From NCBI GenBank assembly GCA_022497155.1, contig MU385722.1:496001-560000 (forward strand): DNA of 64,000 bases, given 5' to 3'. This DNA comes from Whalleya microplaca (Eukaryota > Ascomycota > Sordariomycetes > Xylariales > Xylariaceae). The first letter of the stretch is position 1; every line of letters starts with the position of its first letter. Position numbers and translations under genes: made by a program. Of this stretch, positions 12,195 to 22,154 are shown one piece after another. The notes below the pieces were generated by a model. The model made no database searches, had not been told where the DNA came from, and saw only the letters and a list, made by a program, of their open reading frames with translations.

Positions 12195-13986
12195 TGAACT
12201 CACTCAACCTGTTAGTGAAACCAAGGGGCTTGTGGCCTAAGATGCTGTTGGGCATTCATTAATTTGTTTAGCGAGATGCTGACATGCTAACCTACATGCA
12301 GTCAGTACAAGCGCAGATATATCCAACACGAAAGTTCAAGGCTAGTTGCTAGATCTGTCAGATGTGCTTATTAGTGCCGGTACTACCTTAATGAAACATG
12401 TCAGCGTGGAGATACGTGCGAAGGCATGAATGCATTATCGTGCGATTAATTATTTGAACCAACCAACCCCGCCAAGCTCCCACTGTGGCAGGTGCGGCCA
12501 GTGAAGGCAATGGGCGGCAATTCGCGGCTTTCTGTGTAACTAGATTGGGTTGCGGTATTCCGAAGACGTAGATTCCGAGAAGCGGGCGAATTCCACGCCT
12601 CGGCTTTCTCCTTTTTAAATAAATCTCAACATATTTCAGCCTCGAAGCGCAAGTCTCTTCTGCATGCATTTGTTGTTCAGTGGAGAACAACACCCGACGT
12701 ACACCGACGGCGCGGGCGTTGCGATTTCGGACTACACATGAGAAATTTTAATCCTTCGCGGACTAATACAGGATGTTCGGTTTCGAGGCGCGCAAACGCC
12801 GGTATCTCCAGCTAAACGAAAGGTTAACGGCAGAGTAGCATGCTCTCTTCCGCACTGCTAATGTATTCGAATTGGCATTGGATGCCCACATCATCGCACC
12901 CCTAGCGGCCTTGCACACAACTGCTTAAATCGTTCACTTGACCAACCTTCTAGACCACACCTAAACAAGACTAACGAATGACGTGGTCCACCGAGCACAA
13001 GACTTTTGAGGCTCCATACGCCGTGCGCAACCGAAGCTCTGGGGAATGCAGTGTGTTCCACGATAGGCAATTGCCTATGGCAAATCGTTTCTAGAAAAAT
13101 ACTACGGTGTGCTACAGTGTCATCCCGACAGCAAACCCGGTTCCTCCACCTGACACCGGACACCGGACACTGACACCGCACTACCCTGACTACCTACAAG
13201 TACGTACGCTACGTACGTTCATGTATGCGTGTTGTGTTATATGAGGGTCCAGCTTGGTTGTGGAAACGAATTGATCAGCAAGAATCCGGTTTCCCCTTAT
13301 CTGTACATAAATGATGTATTAGCCAAGTCGGCCAACTGCTTCCATTATATTATGGGAAAACAAAAACTGGCACACATGGAGATTGCCCCTGTTATCTACC
13401 AGGTACTAACGACTAATCTTCTAGGTTTGCTTGTCCCGTGGGATTGGTTGGATCGAGACGATGTCTTGTACTATAGGTAATACATGCTACATACAACAAG
13501 GTAATAGTAGAACAAGCTTCGATTCTGCTACGTACTACCCCATAGGAGTATAGTACATGACTAGCGCAACGGCAACAGGGAAAGCGCCCTTTGCTTGACA
13601 ATTGATTGACCTCTAGGCCCTTTAGAATTCTCTTCATCCTTTCCAATTGGCCAATGAGTCATAAGCCGCTCCTACGCTCGGCACGGCACCTGGGGGCTCC
13701 ATATATGGAAGTTTTACCTAGATTTATACAGTATACCTTTCCTTGCGTCGTGTCACACGGGCTCTCAAGCTTTGTCTCCTTTTGCCCCAACAACTCAAAC
13801 GAATTCAAACTTTGTTGACCCGTGTATCGTATCAGCATTGACGTCTTGAGCATCTTAAGAGGAAGGGCTGTCTTCCTAGTCTCACCATTGCCGCCTCCTA
13901 GGACCTAGGTAATCACTAGACTGTTCCATCGTTTCGACTCACCAATCTAGGTATTCACCGTCAGCTTCCAGCTTACCACTAATAAG
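12195..13986. other. Intergenic region upstream of the aminotransferase
   Basis: 1.8 kb with no supported gene. The right-hand part is the promoter and leader of the aminotransferase and contains a Gcn4/CPC1 site at 13654. Small self-complementary ACGTACG blocks occur at about 13200-13220. Confidence 0.4.
13654..13662. promoter_or_regulatory. Gcn4/CPC1-type site upstream of aminotransferase
   Basis: The 9-base palindrome ATGAGTCAT matches the Gcn4/CPC1 consensus ATGASTCAT exactly. It lies 333 bases before the aminotransferase ATG and directly beside a CCAAT motif. General amino-acid control of a branched-chain aminotransferase is expected from yeast and Neurospora. The site match is seen; binding is inferred. 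Confidence 0.55.
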
Positions 13987-15351
13987 ATGGCTCCCTCTGC
14001 GGTTGCGGCAAACAGCCATGCTGGTGAACAAGACCTGGATCTTACCGCCTCCACCATTGACCATAGGTTAGATGAGATAAACCACAACCCCAATGGAAGC
14101 GCTAATGGCCACAATGCTCACTTATCCAATAAATACAGTAACGGCGTACATAAGTCACAGTATCAAGAACTTGATGCCTCAAAGATAACCTATGCCTTCA
14201 CCAAGGAACCAAAGGAGGTCCCCGCCGCTGGTGTAACATCTGTCAACGGAGAAACACTCTGCACTGACCACATGGTCACTGTCGCATGGTCCGCTAAGAC
14301 CGGATGGAAGGCCCCGGAGCTCCGGCCCTACGGACCCCTTTCTCTCATGCCCACGGCCTCGGTGTTGCACTACGCGACAGAGTGTTTCGAGGGGCTGAAG
14401 GCCTACCGCGGATTCGACGGCAAGCTGCGCCTGTTCCGACCGGACTGCAACAGCGCGCGCATGCTCATGTCCTCGGTGCGCATCAGCCTGCCGACCTTCC
14501 CGCCTGCGGAGCTGCAGAAGCTGCTCCTCGCGCTGATGTCCGTGGACGGGCCGAAATGGCTCCCCCGCGAACGCCCCGGCACCTTCATCTACCTGCGCCC
14601 GACGATGATCGGCACGCAGTCGCAGCTCGGCGTGCAGGCCCCCAGCGAGGCCCTGCTCTACGTCATCGCGTCCTACATGACGGTCATGGACACGCCCGCC
14701 GGCGGCATGAAGCTGCACACCTCGCCCGACGACATGGTGCGGGCCTGGGTCGGCGGGTTCGGCTACGCCAAGGTCGGCGCGAACTACGGCCCCTCGCTGC
14801 TGGCGACGCAGGAGGCGCGCGCGCGGGGCTTCGGCCAGATCCTGTGGTTGTACGGCAAGGAGGCCTACTGCACGGAGGCGGGCGCGAGCAACTTCTTCGT
14901 CGTGTGGAAGAGCAAGGAGGGGAAGACGCAACTGGTCACGGCACCGCTGGACGACAGATTGATCCTGGATGGCGTCACCCGCCGCAGCGTGGTGCAGCTT
15001 GCGCGCGAGCGACTCGCGGATGAGATTGAGATAGTGGAGAGGAAGTACACCATCCAGGAGGTCATAGAGGCCGACCAGGAAGGCAGACTGGTCGAGTCGT
15101 TCGCGGCCGGAACAGCTGTAAGTTCTGAGACTTTATCAAATATGCGATATTGTACTTGCTAACCCGGCTCTACGTAGTATTTCGTCTGCCCGATCTCGCT
15201 GATCCACCACCGCGGCCGCGACATCCAGATCCCGCTGGGCAAGGCAGGCGAGGGCGGCCACTTCACCCTGAAGCTGAAGGGCTGGCTCAAGGACATCATG
15301 TACGGAAACGAGGAGCACCCGTGGGGCGTCGTGGTACCCGAGGAGCAATAG
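13987..15351 (+). CDS. Branched-chain amino-acid aminotransferase (class IV)
   Basis: Exons 13987-15117 and 15178-15351 give 434 residues. It catalyses reversible transfer of the amino group between leucine, isoleucine or valine and 2-oxoglutarate using PLP. The fold-type IV landmarks are present: a GPLSLMPTASVLHYATECFEG-like start region near residue 117, FEGLKAYRG at 134-142, the catalytic lysine K262 in GYAKVGANYG, and an EAGASNFF segment near 302. The final exon supplies the C-terminal YFVCPIS and WGVVVPE parts. The first 60 or so residues are an Asn/His/Ser-rich extension that does not look like a strong mitochondrial presequence, so a cytosolic or cluster-associated isoform is possible. 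The body is GC-rich compared with its AT-rich surroundings. The Gcn4/CPC1 site upstream suggests amino-acid control. Confidence 0.93.
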
Positions 15352-16381
15352 GAACCCACTCCTGTTTACGAAGGCTACCCGGATATCGCCTGTGTGCTCA
15401 CCCACTCCTTCTAGATGGGTGGCCGCCCGCTTCCGGATTTCCAAACGAGTCGAGGATCTACAGCAGCTACATTCGCATCATTCTTCGCTTCCGCGACTGC
15501 TCACATGACGCCATTACTTACCGAGTAGCACCGCCTCGAGACGACAGGGGCAGGATTCCCAGATTGGAGGCGGCGGGGGACTCGCAGGATCCTAAACCTG
15601 AGCCGACTCCTCTTCCTCTAATCCCACGCAGCGAAACCGGCCTGTCATCCGATATACGTCACAGAATAAGTCGCAGAGCAATCTTCCATCTTGCATCCCC
15701 AACACGCGAAAAGTGCTCAGAGCATGTGGCATAGTGCATCGCAAGCATTGCTTTCGTCGTTACTTTGGCATTGTTGTTTCGCGCAGATAGATTTCATTGT
15801 ATCGGCATTGATCCCAGGTTACGTAACACGACTGGGATTGAGCTGGTTGGTATTTCAACGTATGAAACGATAGACGGCATTAAATAGCATCGTACTTCAT
15901 GGAGCGCAGGGCAACATAGCTCCTACCCCCTTTAAGAGTCTGATAGTCCACATATAGCATAAAGTCACGAAGGTATCATATCAGTGTACAGTCTAGGCTG
16001 ATTACACATAGTAAGGTCAAATGAAAAATGAGTTATAAGACTTAATTAAGTACTCGTATGAAACCGAATGTGATATAAGCATACTCGTGGTTTTAGCTTT
16101 GATGGCGTAGATTAGGGGATGTATCAGCTCTGTATGTACCTCGGCGACTCTTCCCAGGCACCCCTACAAACTCACACAATGGATCATATCATAGATTCCA
16201 TCCAATATGCACCCCATCGTCGCGAAAAACAGTATACACAGAATAGCTAATAACGCAATATGTTCTCGGATGCTGAGGGGTGTCTTATGAGTCCTCAAGA
16301 AAGAACTAACGCGCCCCATCTACCCCATACCACACATGCCCGAAACGATAATGCCAGCCCCAAATGACCTTAGCGACGCTC
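15352..16381. other. Convergent intergenic region
   Basis: About 1 kb between the 3' ends of the aminotransferase and the minus-strand coiled-coil gene. The first 350 bases are moderately GC-rich and may be 3' UTR. No coding region is supported. Confidence 0.4.
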
Positions 16382-17462
16382 TCAGCGATTGAGGAATGAC
16401 TGAACAATGTTCCCAGCCTCCTGCTCAATCTTCTGGAGGATTTTCTAGAATTGAATTAGCACATTGCGCTCTCGTACGGTTCTCCAAGGATCGGAGGCAG
16501 GAGATCAACAAACCTTCTCGTATTCCACCATCTCTTCCACAACCTCCTTGCTCGCCTGCTCGAGCTCAGTGCCAAACTCAGCCGTCGCATGGACATGCGG
16601 TTCGGAAATCTCTATGATTTCTCCAGCAGTAGCAGCAGCTTGGTCTCCCGCTAGCACAGCCTTTCCGAGGGCCTCGATCTCAGCCTGCGCTTCCTCCTAG
16701 GATGCCCACTGGGTCTCGATCTCGGCCACGACGGCTTCAAGCTTCGAGGCGAAACCGGCCAGGATGTCTCCGATCACGACGGACTGCACACTCGACTGCC
16801 CGCTCTCACCCACCATGTCGATGTCGAATGCCAAGTTCTTCAGGGGCGCAATGATGTGGTTGAATTGCTCCTCAAGCCGTGCTGCTTCCAGCCGGTTTGA
16901 TTTGATTGGCGCGGTGGTCTGGGCTGTTAGCTCGGCTTCGGCTTCTTCGAGGCGGGTTATCACGGCCGAGTGGAGTGTTGCGCGTAGGTAGGCGTAATTT
17001 TCTATAATATGTTAGTGGATTTGACGGACTATGTTTGGCATTCTATTTTAAGTGAATTAGGTTCAAGAGATGAATATCTATAAATATCGCTAACAAGAGT
17101 ATCTAGACCTTACCGTTTATCTCAGTGGCCAGTGGAGATGATAGGTCAGGAGATGGGCTTCGAGGAAGCTGTGCACGAGTGTGGGCGTTGGGCATGCCTT
17201 GATAATCGAGGCCGGGTCGAGGTTTTCTATATTTCTCGAAGAAAGGAGCTGCGGAATACTGTGTCTGTCTCCTTGGAGGAGGCGGACGTCGATTTTCCTG
17301 ATCTTCATCGTCCTCTAGGTCCATGAGCAGGCGGTGTTTGAGGTTACGTGCGTGTGCTTGTGCTTGTGCTGGTCCCTGCGGAGAAGGCGAGCGCATATCA
17401 TTTCCCTTGAAACTCATGAGCAGTCGCTCCTTAAATGTCGTGGGGCCTTTTAGGAAATCCAT
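16382..17462 (-). CDS. Coiled-coil hypothetical protein interrupted by an in-frame TAG
   Basis: Exons 17462-17114, 17001-16514 and 16444-16382 join in phase to 300 codons. A single TAG lies in frame at 16699-16697. The N-terminal third starts MDFLKGPTTFKERLLMSF and is proline/arginine-rich (RRPPPPRRQ, SPSPDLSSP). The rest is charged and heptad-like (RLEEAEAEL, ARLEEQFNHIIAPL) and continues after the TAG as EEAQAEIEALGKAVLAG and on to NIVQSFLNR, so reading is coherent on both sides. Both introns have good sites (GTAAGG, GTTTGT; TGCTAAT branch). The stop is one C-to-T change from CAG. A true nonsense allele, a sequence error or readthrough are all possible. A small intron ending at this CTAG seems unlikely because no branch site is visible. 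I do not recognise the family. Confidence 0.6.
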
Positions 17463-18214
17463 GGCGCATCGAGGAGCCCTGATTACAGCACGGGATCGAA
17501 GAAATCGACCTAGCACCCAAGCTACAAAGTTGATATGAACGATCTAAAAATAGAATCCAGTATCAAAATAGGCACTCGATGCAAGTCAATTCTTTATATA
17601 ACGCAGACGTTGGTTGGGCACATATCGCGCTCACGAGCTGGCAGAGTTGGAACGGCAAATTACGCCCACCAGATAATAGAGGCATACACACATGTATGCA
17701 ATTAAAAGTAAGTAAAAGTGCCTAAGTTATGAGGACTTTTCAGCAAGAAGCTCGCAAGGAGGTCGTTTCTTTTTATTCCCCAGCTTGGGAAAGTCCATCC
17801 AAGGACCCTTTAGGTAGGAAGGACTCTTCGGAAGGACCTTGAGCTATTCCGTATAGAAGCTGCGAAGGGAAAACAGTACATATGAACAGGTTGCATCGAA
17901 AGTTACTTCCTTGCATACATGTACCTACCTATCCAAGTTAACCTTGGAAGGCACTTGATGTAAAGTATCACATACCTATCTATTGAGAGATGAAGATGCA
18001 GGCAAGTCCAGCCCACATGGATGATTAATGTCAATTAAATTCAAGTAGGAGGTAGGTGCCAGTTGCCTAGGTATTCTAGAACTGGCGCTTATTCCCTCCT
18101 TCTATATTAAGTACCTACTTGTATAGGTTTCTTCTTCCAGCAATCTAGAAGTGTGCGACTAGGCCCATTCCCCATTACTCCAATGCGAACCCCTTTTTTG
18201 CCCCTTCTATGCTT
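17463..18214. other. Intergenic region
   Basis: 750 bases between the coiled-coil gene start and the 3' end of the phosphatase gene. It is AT-rich, with scattered AGGTAGG/CCTACCT words and no coding signal. Confidence 0.35.
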
Positions 18215-19282
18215 CTACTCGGCCACCTCCGCCTTGACGAGTAGCGGCACCATCGCACCCGCTGCTACCCATACATCGCGATGCTTAGTAACATCATACA
18301 AGGCTCGAACCAATCCCGAATGTGCCGTGAACGACACGATGGTCTTGTCACTCTCACTGAAGACATCGTCCAACAGTGTTTTGACGCGCGTTGACACTTC
18401 CGACTCCGATTCCCGCACGTCTGGTTTCCACAAGTCGTCATTCTCCGTAAGACTAGGTTCGATATCGTATTCGGGGTAGTTGGTCGAGATCCAGCTCCTC
18501 GTGCTACGCCGGTCGCAAGTGTGCACGCCGAAACGCTCCCGAAGTCCTTCCTTGACAATCGGTCTGAACGGGCGATCAGCTGGGACGTCAAGACCCGAAT
18601 AGGCTATCTTCGTCGTCTCGAGGCAGCGGGCGAGGGGGCTCGTGTAATATATCTGGGGCGTGGGAAGCTTGAGGTCCTCGATCGACTCTTGCCAGAACTC
18701 ATTCAATGCGCCAGCTTGTCGTTTCCCTTTCTCCGTAAGGAGGGCATTGGACCAAGTCACTTTACCGTCTCCGTCGAGATGTGACCAATGAGCCTATGAT
18801 AATGTCAGAACTAGATGGTCAGTATACGGAAGAGTCTAAAGCACTCACATCCCACTCGTGTCGTCCAGCCTCAGCTTCTTTGACGTTGTGAAACCCTTCC
18901 CCATGCCTAATGACGATAATCAATTTGTACAGGACTTTGCCTCGGCCAGCTTGATTCTTCCACGTTAGAAAGTGATTGAACCGCTCCCACTGGCTTTTCT
19001 TTCCTTCGGCGTCAAACTCGGCATCCGTCTCGTATGCGCGTTCGATTAAGCCCAGTCCTGGCTGCGTTGTCTGTTTTCTGCGTGAGATTGTGCATAGCTT
19101 TTTCATTAGGGAATATATAGACTTACTGCTCGATGCGTGGGCCCCGTAGGCTCTTCATCATGATAGAAATAGCCGGGTACTACTTCGTAGTTGAATGTGC
19201 TAGTGGTCGTCATGATCTTGCTTATCCAACGAGACGTGGCGAAACAGAGTGTTCCGATCACAAGTAGCGTTTTCACTGACAT
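18215..19282 (-). CDS. PMU1-like histidine phosphatase (phosphoglycerate mutase fold)
   Basis: Exons 19282-19127, 19070-18849 and 18793-18215 give 318 residues. The phosphohistidine motif is in VIRHGEGFHN (R107-H108-G109), and the second catalytic histidine is in SFTAHSGLVRAL near residue 283. Between them are the usual TEKGKRQA and YTSPLARCLETT segments. This is branch-1 of the histidine phosphatase superfamily, closest in layout to yeast Pmu1 and related phosphomutase-like proteins, which act on small phosphate esters. A hydrophobic N-terminal stretch (TLLVIGTLCFATSRWIS) may be a signal anchor. The gene is head-to-head with the HET gene, sharing 324 bases. The real substrate is not deducible. 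Confidence 0.88.
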
Positions 19283-19606
19283 TAATATGGACAACCGTGA
19301 AAGAAAGAAACAATGTCATTATGGGCCGCTAGCTACTTGCAGTCATTGTCTCAGTTGTCACACTGCCAATCTTGTAGTACAATGACTCTTTAGGCGCCAA
19401 CAGGTCGATGCTGCAGCTAAGCGTCTTCCAGGTACACGCGCTACGCCACCACCAAACAAAGCCATGTCTGAGTTAGAGTCACACAATAGTCGAGGCCACC
19501 CAACAAAAACCGCTTGGTTTGCCTCGAGTAAATCGAGTCAAAGGACACAATGACATTCTCTATGTTTGTTGTCTCCTGAGAACAATACGATTCTCCACCC
19601 ACTGAA

Positions 19607-21514
19607 ATGTGGTGGCTCAACGACGGCTGGTTCAGGAGCAAATGGTCTCGCCTTCGTGAAAAGCATCGATATCCATCACGCGCACAAGATGATGTGGACT
19701 TGCGACTGGAAAACTTTTCTTATTCAACCGTGCCGCTTCGTACCCGGGGCGAAGACCTCACCAGGAGCTTTCACGAGGGTACATCAGATATCACAAGACC
19801 TCTTCGAATAATCCGCCTCCTCAGAATTCTTCCTACCGGACCAACTGGTTTGCTAGAGTGTCACATCCGCACTGTTGATCTTGATGGTGGTGAGTCACCA
19901 AGTTATGATGCCCTTTCCTACACTTGGGGGCCCACAACCCAAGCCGAGAGAAAGAATGGCATGAATCCCAAACAACACCATAGTATACTATGTAACGGCG
20001 AGCGACTATTGATAACGGAGAATCTCTTCAATTGCCTTGCTCAACTTGAAGAGGATTCTCACTATGAACGAGACCTCTGGGTTGATGCAATCTGCGTGAA
20101 TCAGGGTGACCGTCATGAACGCTGCCAGCAGGTCAGTATCATGGCAGACATATATCGTTCAGCACAACGTGTCATAGTTTGGCTTGGAGCGGCGGATGAG
20201 TTCACTGAACCTGCCTGCGAGCTGATTAATAGCCTCAGCCGACTGTCCCAACAAGACTTATTCACCATTGACCCACAAGCCTTCGACAATATTCAGAACG
20301 GCGAGTTACTTGGGAAGACGAATTCACCTAATCACTGGATGGCTCTTGCTTTGCTTTTCGGACGCACGTGGTTTACTAGATCATGGGTGATTCAAGAGCT
20401 CGTGTTGGCCCGCAGCACTACTGTTTTATGCGGCCACTATACGCTCAACTGGGAGGCCATGGTTGAAGTATCTCATTTCTTGGCAAAACGGACATCCACC
20501 AACACGTTCAAAACACACTTATTTGACGGCTTAGACCTCACATCGCTCTCGTACAAAAACCCTACGAAACTCGCCGCAGTAAAGAGAGACACTCTTAGGG
20601 GCACAAACGATATTTTGCTTCACAGTCTGGTTAGATGCCGCACTTATGAAGCCACAGATCCCCTCGATAAGGTGTATTCGCTCCTCGGCCTTGCGCTCCC
20701 TTCAGGCTGTCAACCTCCAAAGGGCTTATACCCGGACTACACGATCAGCGTTGCAAAACTGTACACCAACGTCACGAAGTACATACTCGAGACCTCGAGT
20801 GATCTGCACGTTCTCGCTCATGCAGAGGGTGATGATTTCAAGCAAATACAGGGTTTACCATCGTGGGCCCCGGATTGGAGCGTGAGAAAGGAGCTAGGTC
20901 TCAGAATCACCGGTTACACTAGATACAAAGCTGCTGGCAAGCTCCCCTGCGTCAAGAAAGTTCAGGACGGAGTCCTCGTATTGCGCGGAGCGGAGTTCGA
21001 CATCATTAGCCGGGTTGGGCAGACGAAGGCAGAGGTTAATAGCACGAAAATCTGCACCGACTGGCTAGATCTCATTGAAGATCTCGAGCAAGAGTATCCA
21101 GGCAGGAACTACAAGGATGCTCTTTGGAGAACCCTCCTCCTCGACACCGATCCGTCTGGTACGGTACCGATCAAACAACCGTGGGCCAACTCCTTCGATG
21201 TGTGGATGGGTCTTTGCGAAAATGACCCGACTCCGGACGAGAAGCAAAGGGCTGCGGAGTTCGAGACGTCGTTCACGCATTCCCTGAACCTCCGTCTGTT
21301 CAGGACTGCAGGCGGGCACCTGGGAGTCGGCTCTCAGTCCTGTAAAGAAGGGGACCTGGTCTGGATTGTCCAGGGATCCAGGGTCCCGTTGATGTTTCGA
21401 TCGGCGCAGGAGGACGTTGCGACATATCGTCTTGTTGGAGGGGCGTATCTTCATGGGTTCATGCAAGGCGAGGCCCTGGATGGCCTGGAGTTCAAAGAAG
21501 TTTCATTGATATAA
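19607..21514 (+). CDS. HET-domain (heterokaryon incompatibility) protein
   Basis: Uninterrupted 635-residue frame from an ATG at 19607. The three HET blocks are in order: YDALSYTWG near residue 103, LWVDAICVNQGD..ER near 158, and IMADIYRSAQRVIVWLG near 180, all within the first third. The C-terminal part is the usual variable region of soluble HET proteins, ending with a GDLVWIVQGSRVPLMFR segment. No NACHT, WD or ankyrin module is attached. HET domains trigger cell death in non-self recognition between fungal strains. For this copy the role is inferred from the domain only. It has no introns, and its strongly conserved motifs suggest an intact gene. Confidence 0.93.
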   Translation: MWWLNDGWFRSKWSRLREKHRYPSRAQDDVDLRLENFSYSTVPLRTRGEDLTRSFHEGTSDITRPLRIIRLLRILPTGPTGLLECHIRTVDLDGGESPSYDALSYTWGPTTQAERKNGMNPKQHHSILCNGERLLITENLFNCLAQLEEDSHYERDLWVDAICVNQGDRHERCQQVSIMADIYRSAQRVIVWLGAADEFTEPACELINSLSRLSQQDLFTIDPQAFDNIQNGELLGKTNSPNHWMALALLFGRTWFTRSWVIQELVLARSTTVLCGHYTLNWEAMVEVSHFLAKRTSTNTFKTHLFDGLDLTSLSYKNPTKLAAVKRDTLRGTNDILLHSLVRCRTYEATDPLDKVYSLLGLALPSGCQPPKGLYPDYTISVAKLYTNVTKYILETSSDLHVLAHAEGDDFKQIQGLPSWAPDWSVRKELGLRITGYTRYKAAGKLPCVKKVQDGVLVLRGAEFDIISRVGQTKAEVNSTKICTDWLDLIEDLEQEYPGRNYKDALWRTLLLDTDPSGTVPIKQPWANSFDVWMGLCENDPTPDEKQRAAEFETSFTHSLNLRLFRTAGGHLGVGSQSCKEGDLVWIVQGSRVPLMFRSAQEDVATYRLVGGAYLHGFMQGEALDGLEFKEVSLI

Positions 21515-22154
21515 TGGTTCAAATGTTGGCTTATGATGTGACGGATTTATGACTTTTGGGATTTAGGAGGTTCGACATGGATTTTATCTATTGGGATATT
21601 TCGATATTTATACTAAACCAAGAAGGGGATATTTTTAGGAGATATAGGGGTTCTTATCATTCCATCACGCCCTATTCCCGTCATGATGGACACGCCTAAT
21701 CACATTTTCAGCTCTGGCCAATTAAAGATCCTTGAGACTGATCTTAGTATTCAAGTGTCAGACGGCTCGTCCCGCTCGCTCCTCCTCAGTCTCCCCGCAG
21801 AGTCCAAAGGCGTTAATAGGCGGCGCAAACTTTAAAACCCACCCCTTTATCACCAATACGATTCTGAAAGCCAAGACAGTCAGCACTAGTACAACTTGGT
21901 GTTATTCTGGTATGCTCGTAAAATATTCTTCCAGATTCCGAGCTACTATACGTGCAGCCGATCATCGCAGCGGATACTCTTACAAGCCTTATTGAAGTAA
22001 CAACTATGTATATATCGCCTTTAGCTACAATCGTTTTGATAAAGAGCGCCTCGCAGAACTAATAACATCATATATTCTATCTTAGCTATATGCATACATT
22101 ATTGTATTAGTAGGTAGATTATACCGCGTGAACGATTAGCCATATAATAGTTTA
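21515..22154. other. Convergent intergenic region
   Basis: 640 bases between the 3' ends of the HET and oxidase genes. It is AT-rich toward the right (TATA and TTAG words) and has no supported feature. Confidence 0.35.

Noticed and set aside
14179..15023. Open frames of 239-250 codons overlapping the aminotransferase
   Set aside because: Out-of-frame or antisense readings of a clear class IV aminotransferase; Arg/His/Ala-rich with no domain.
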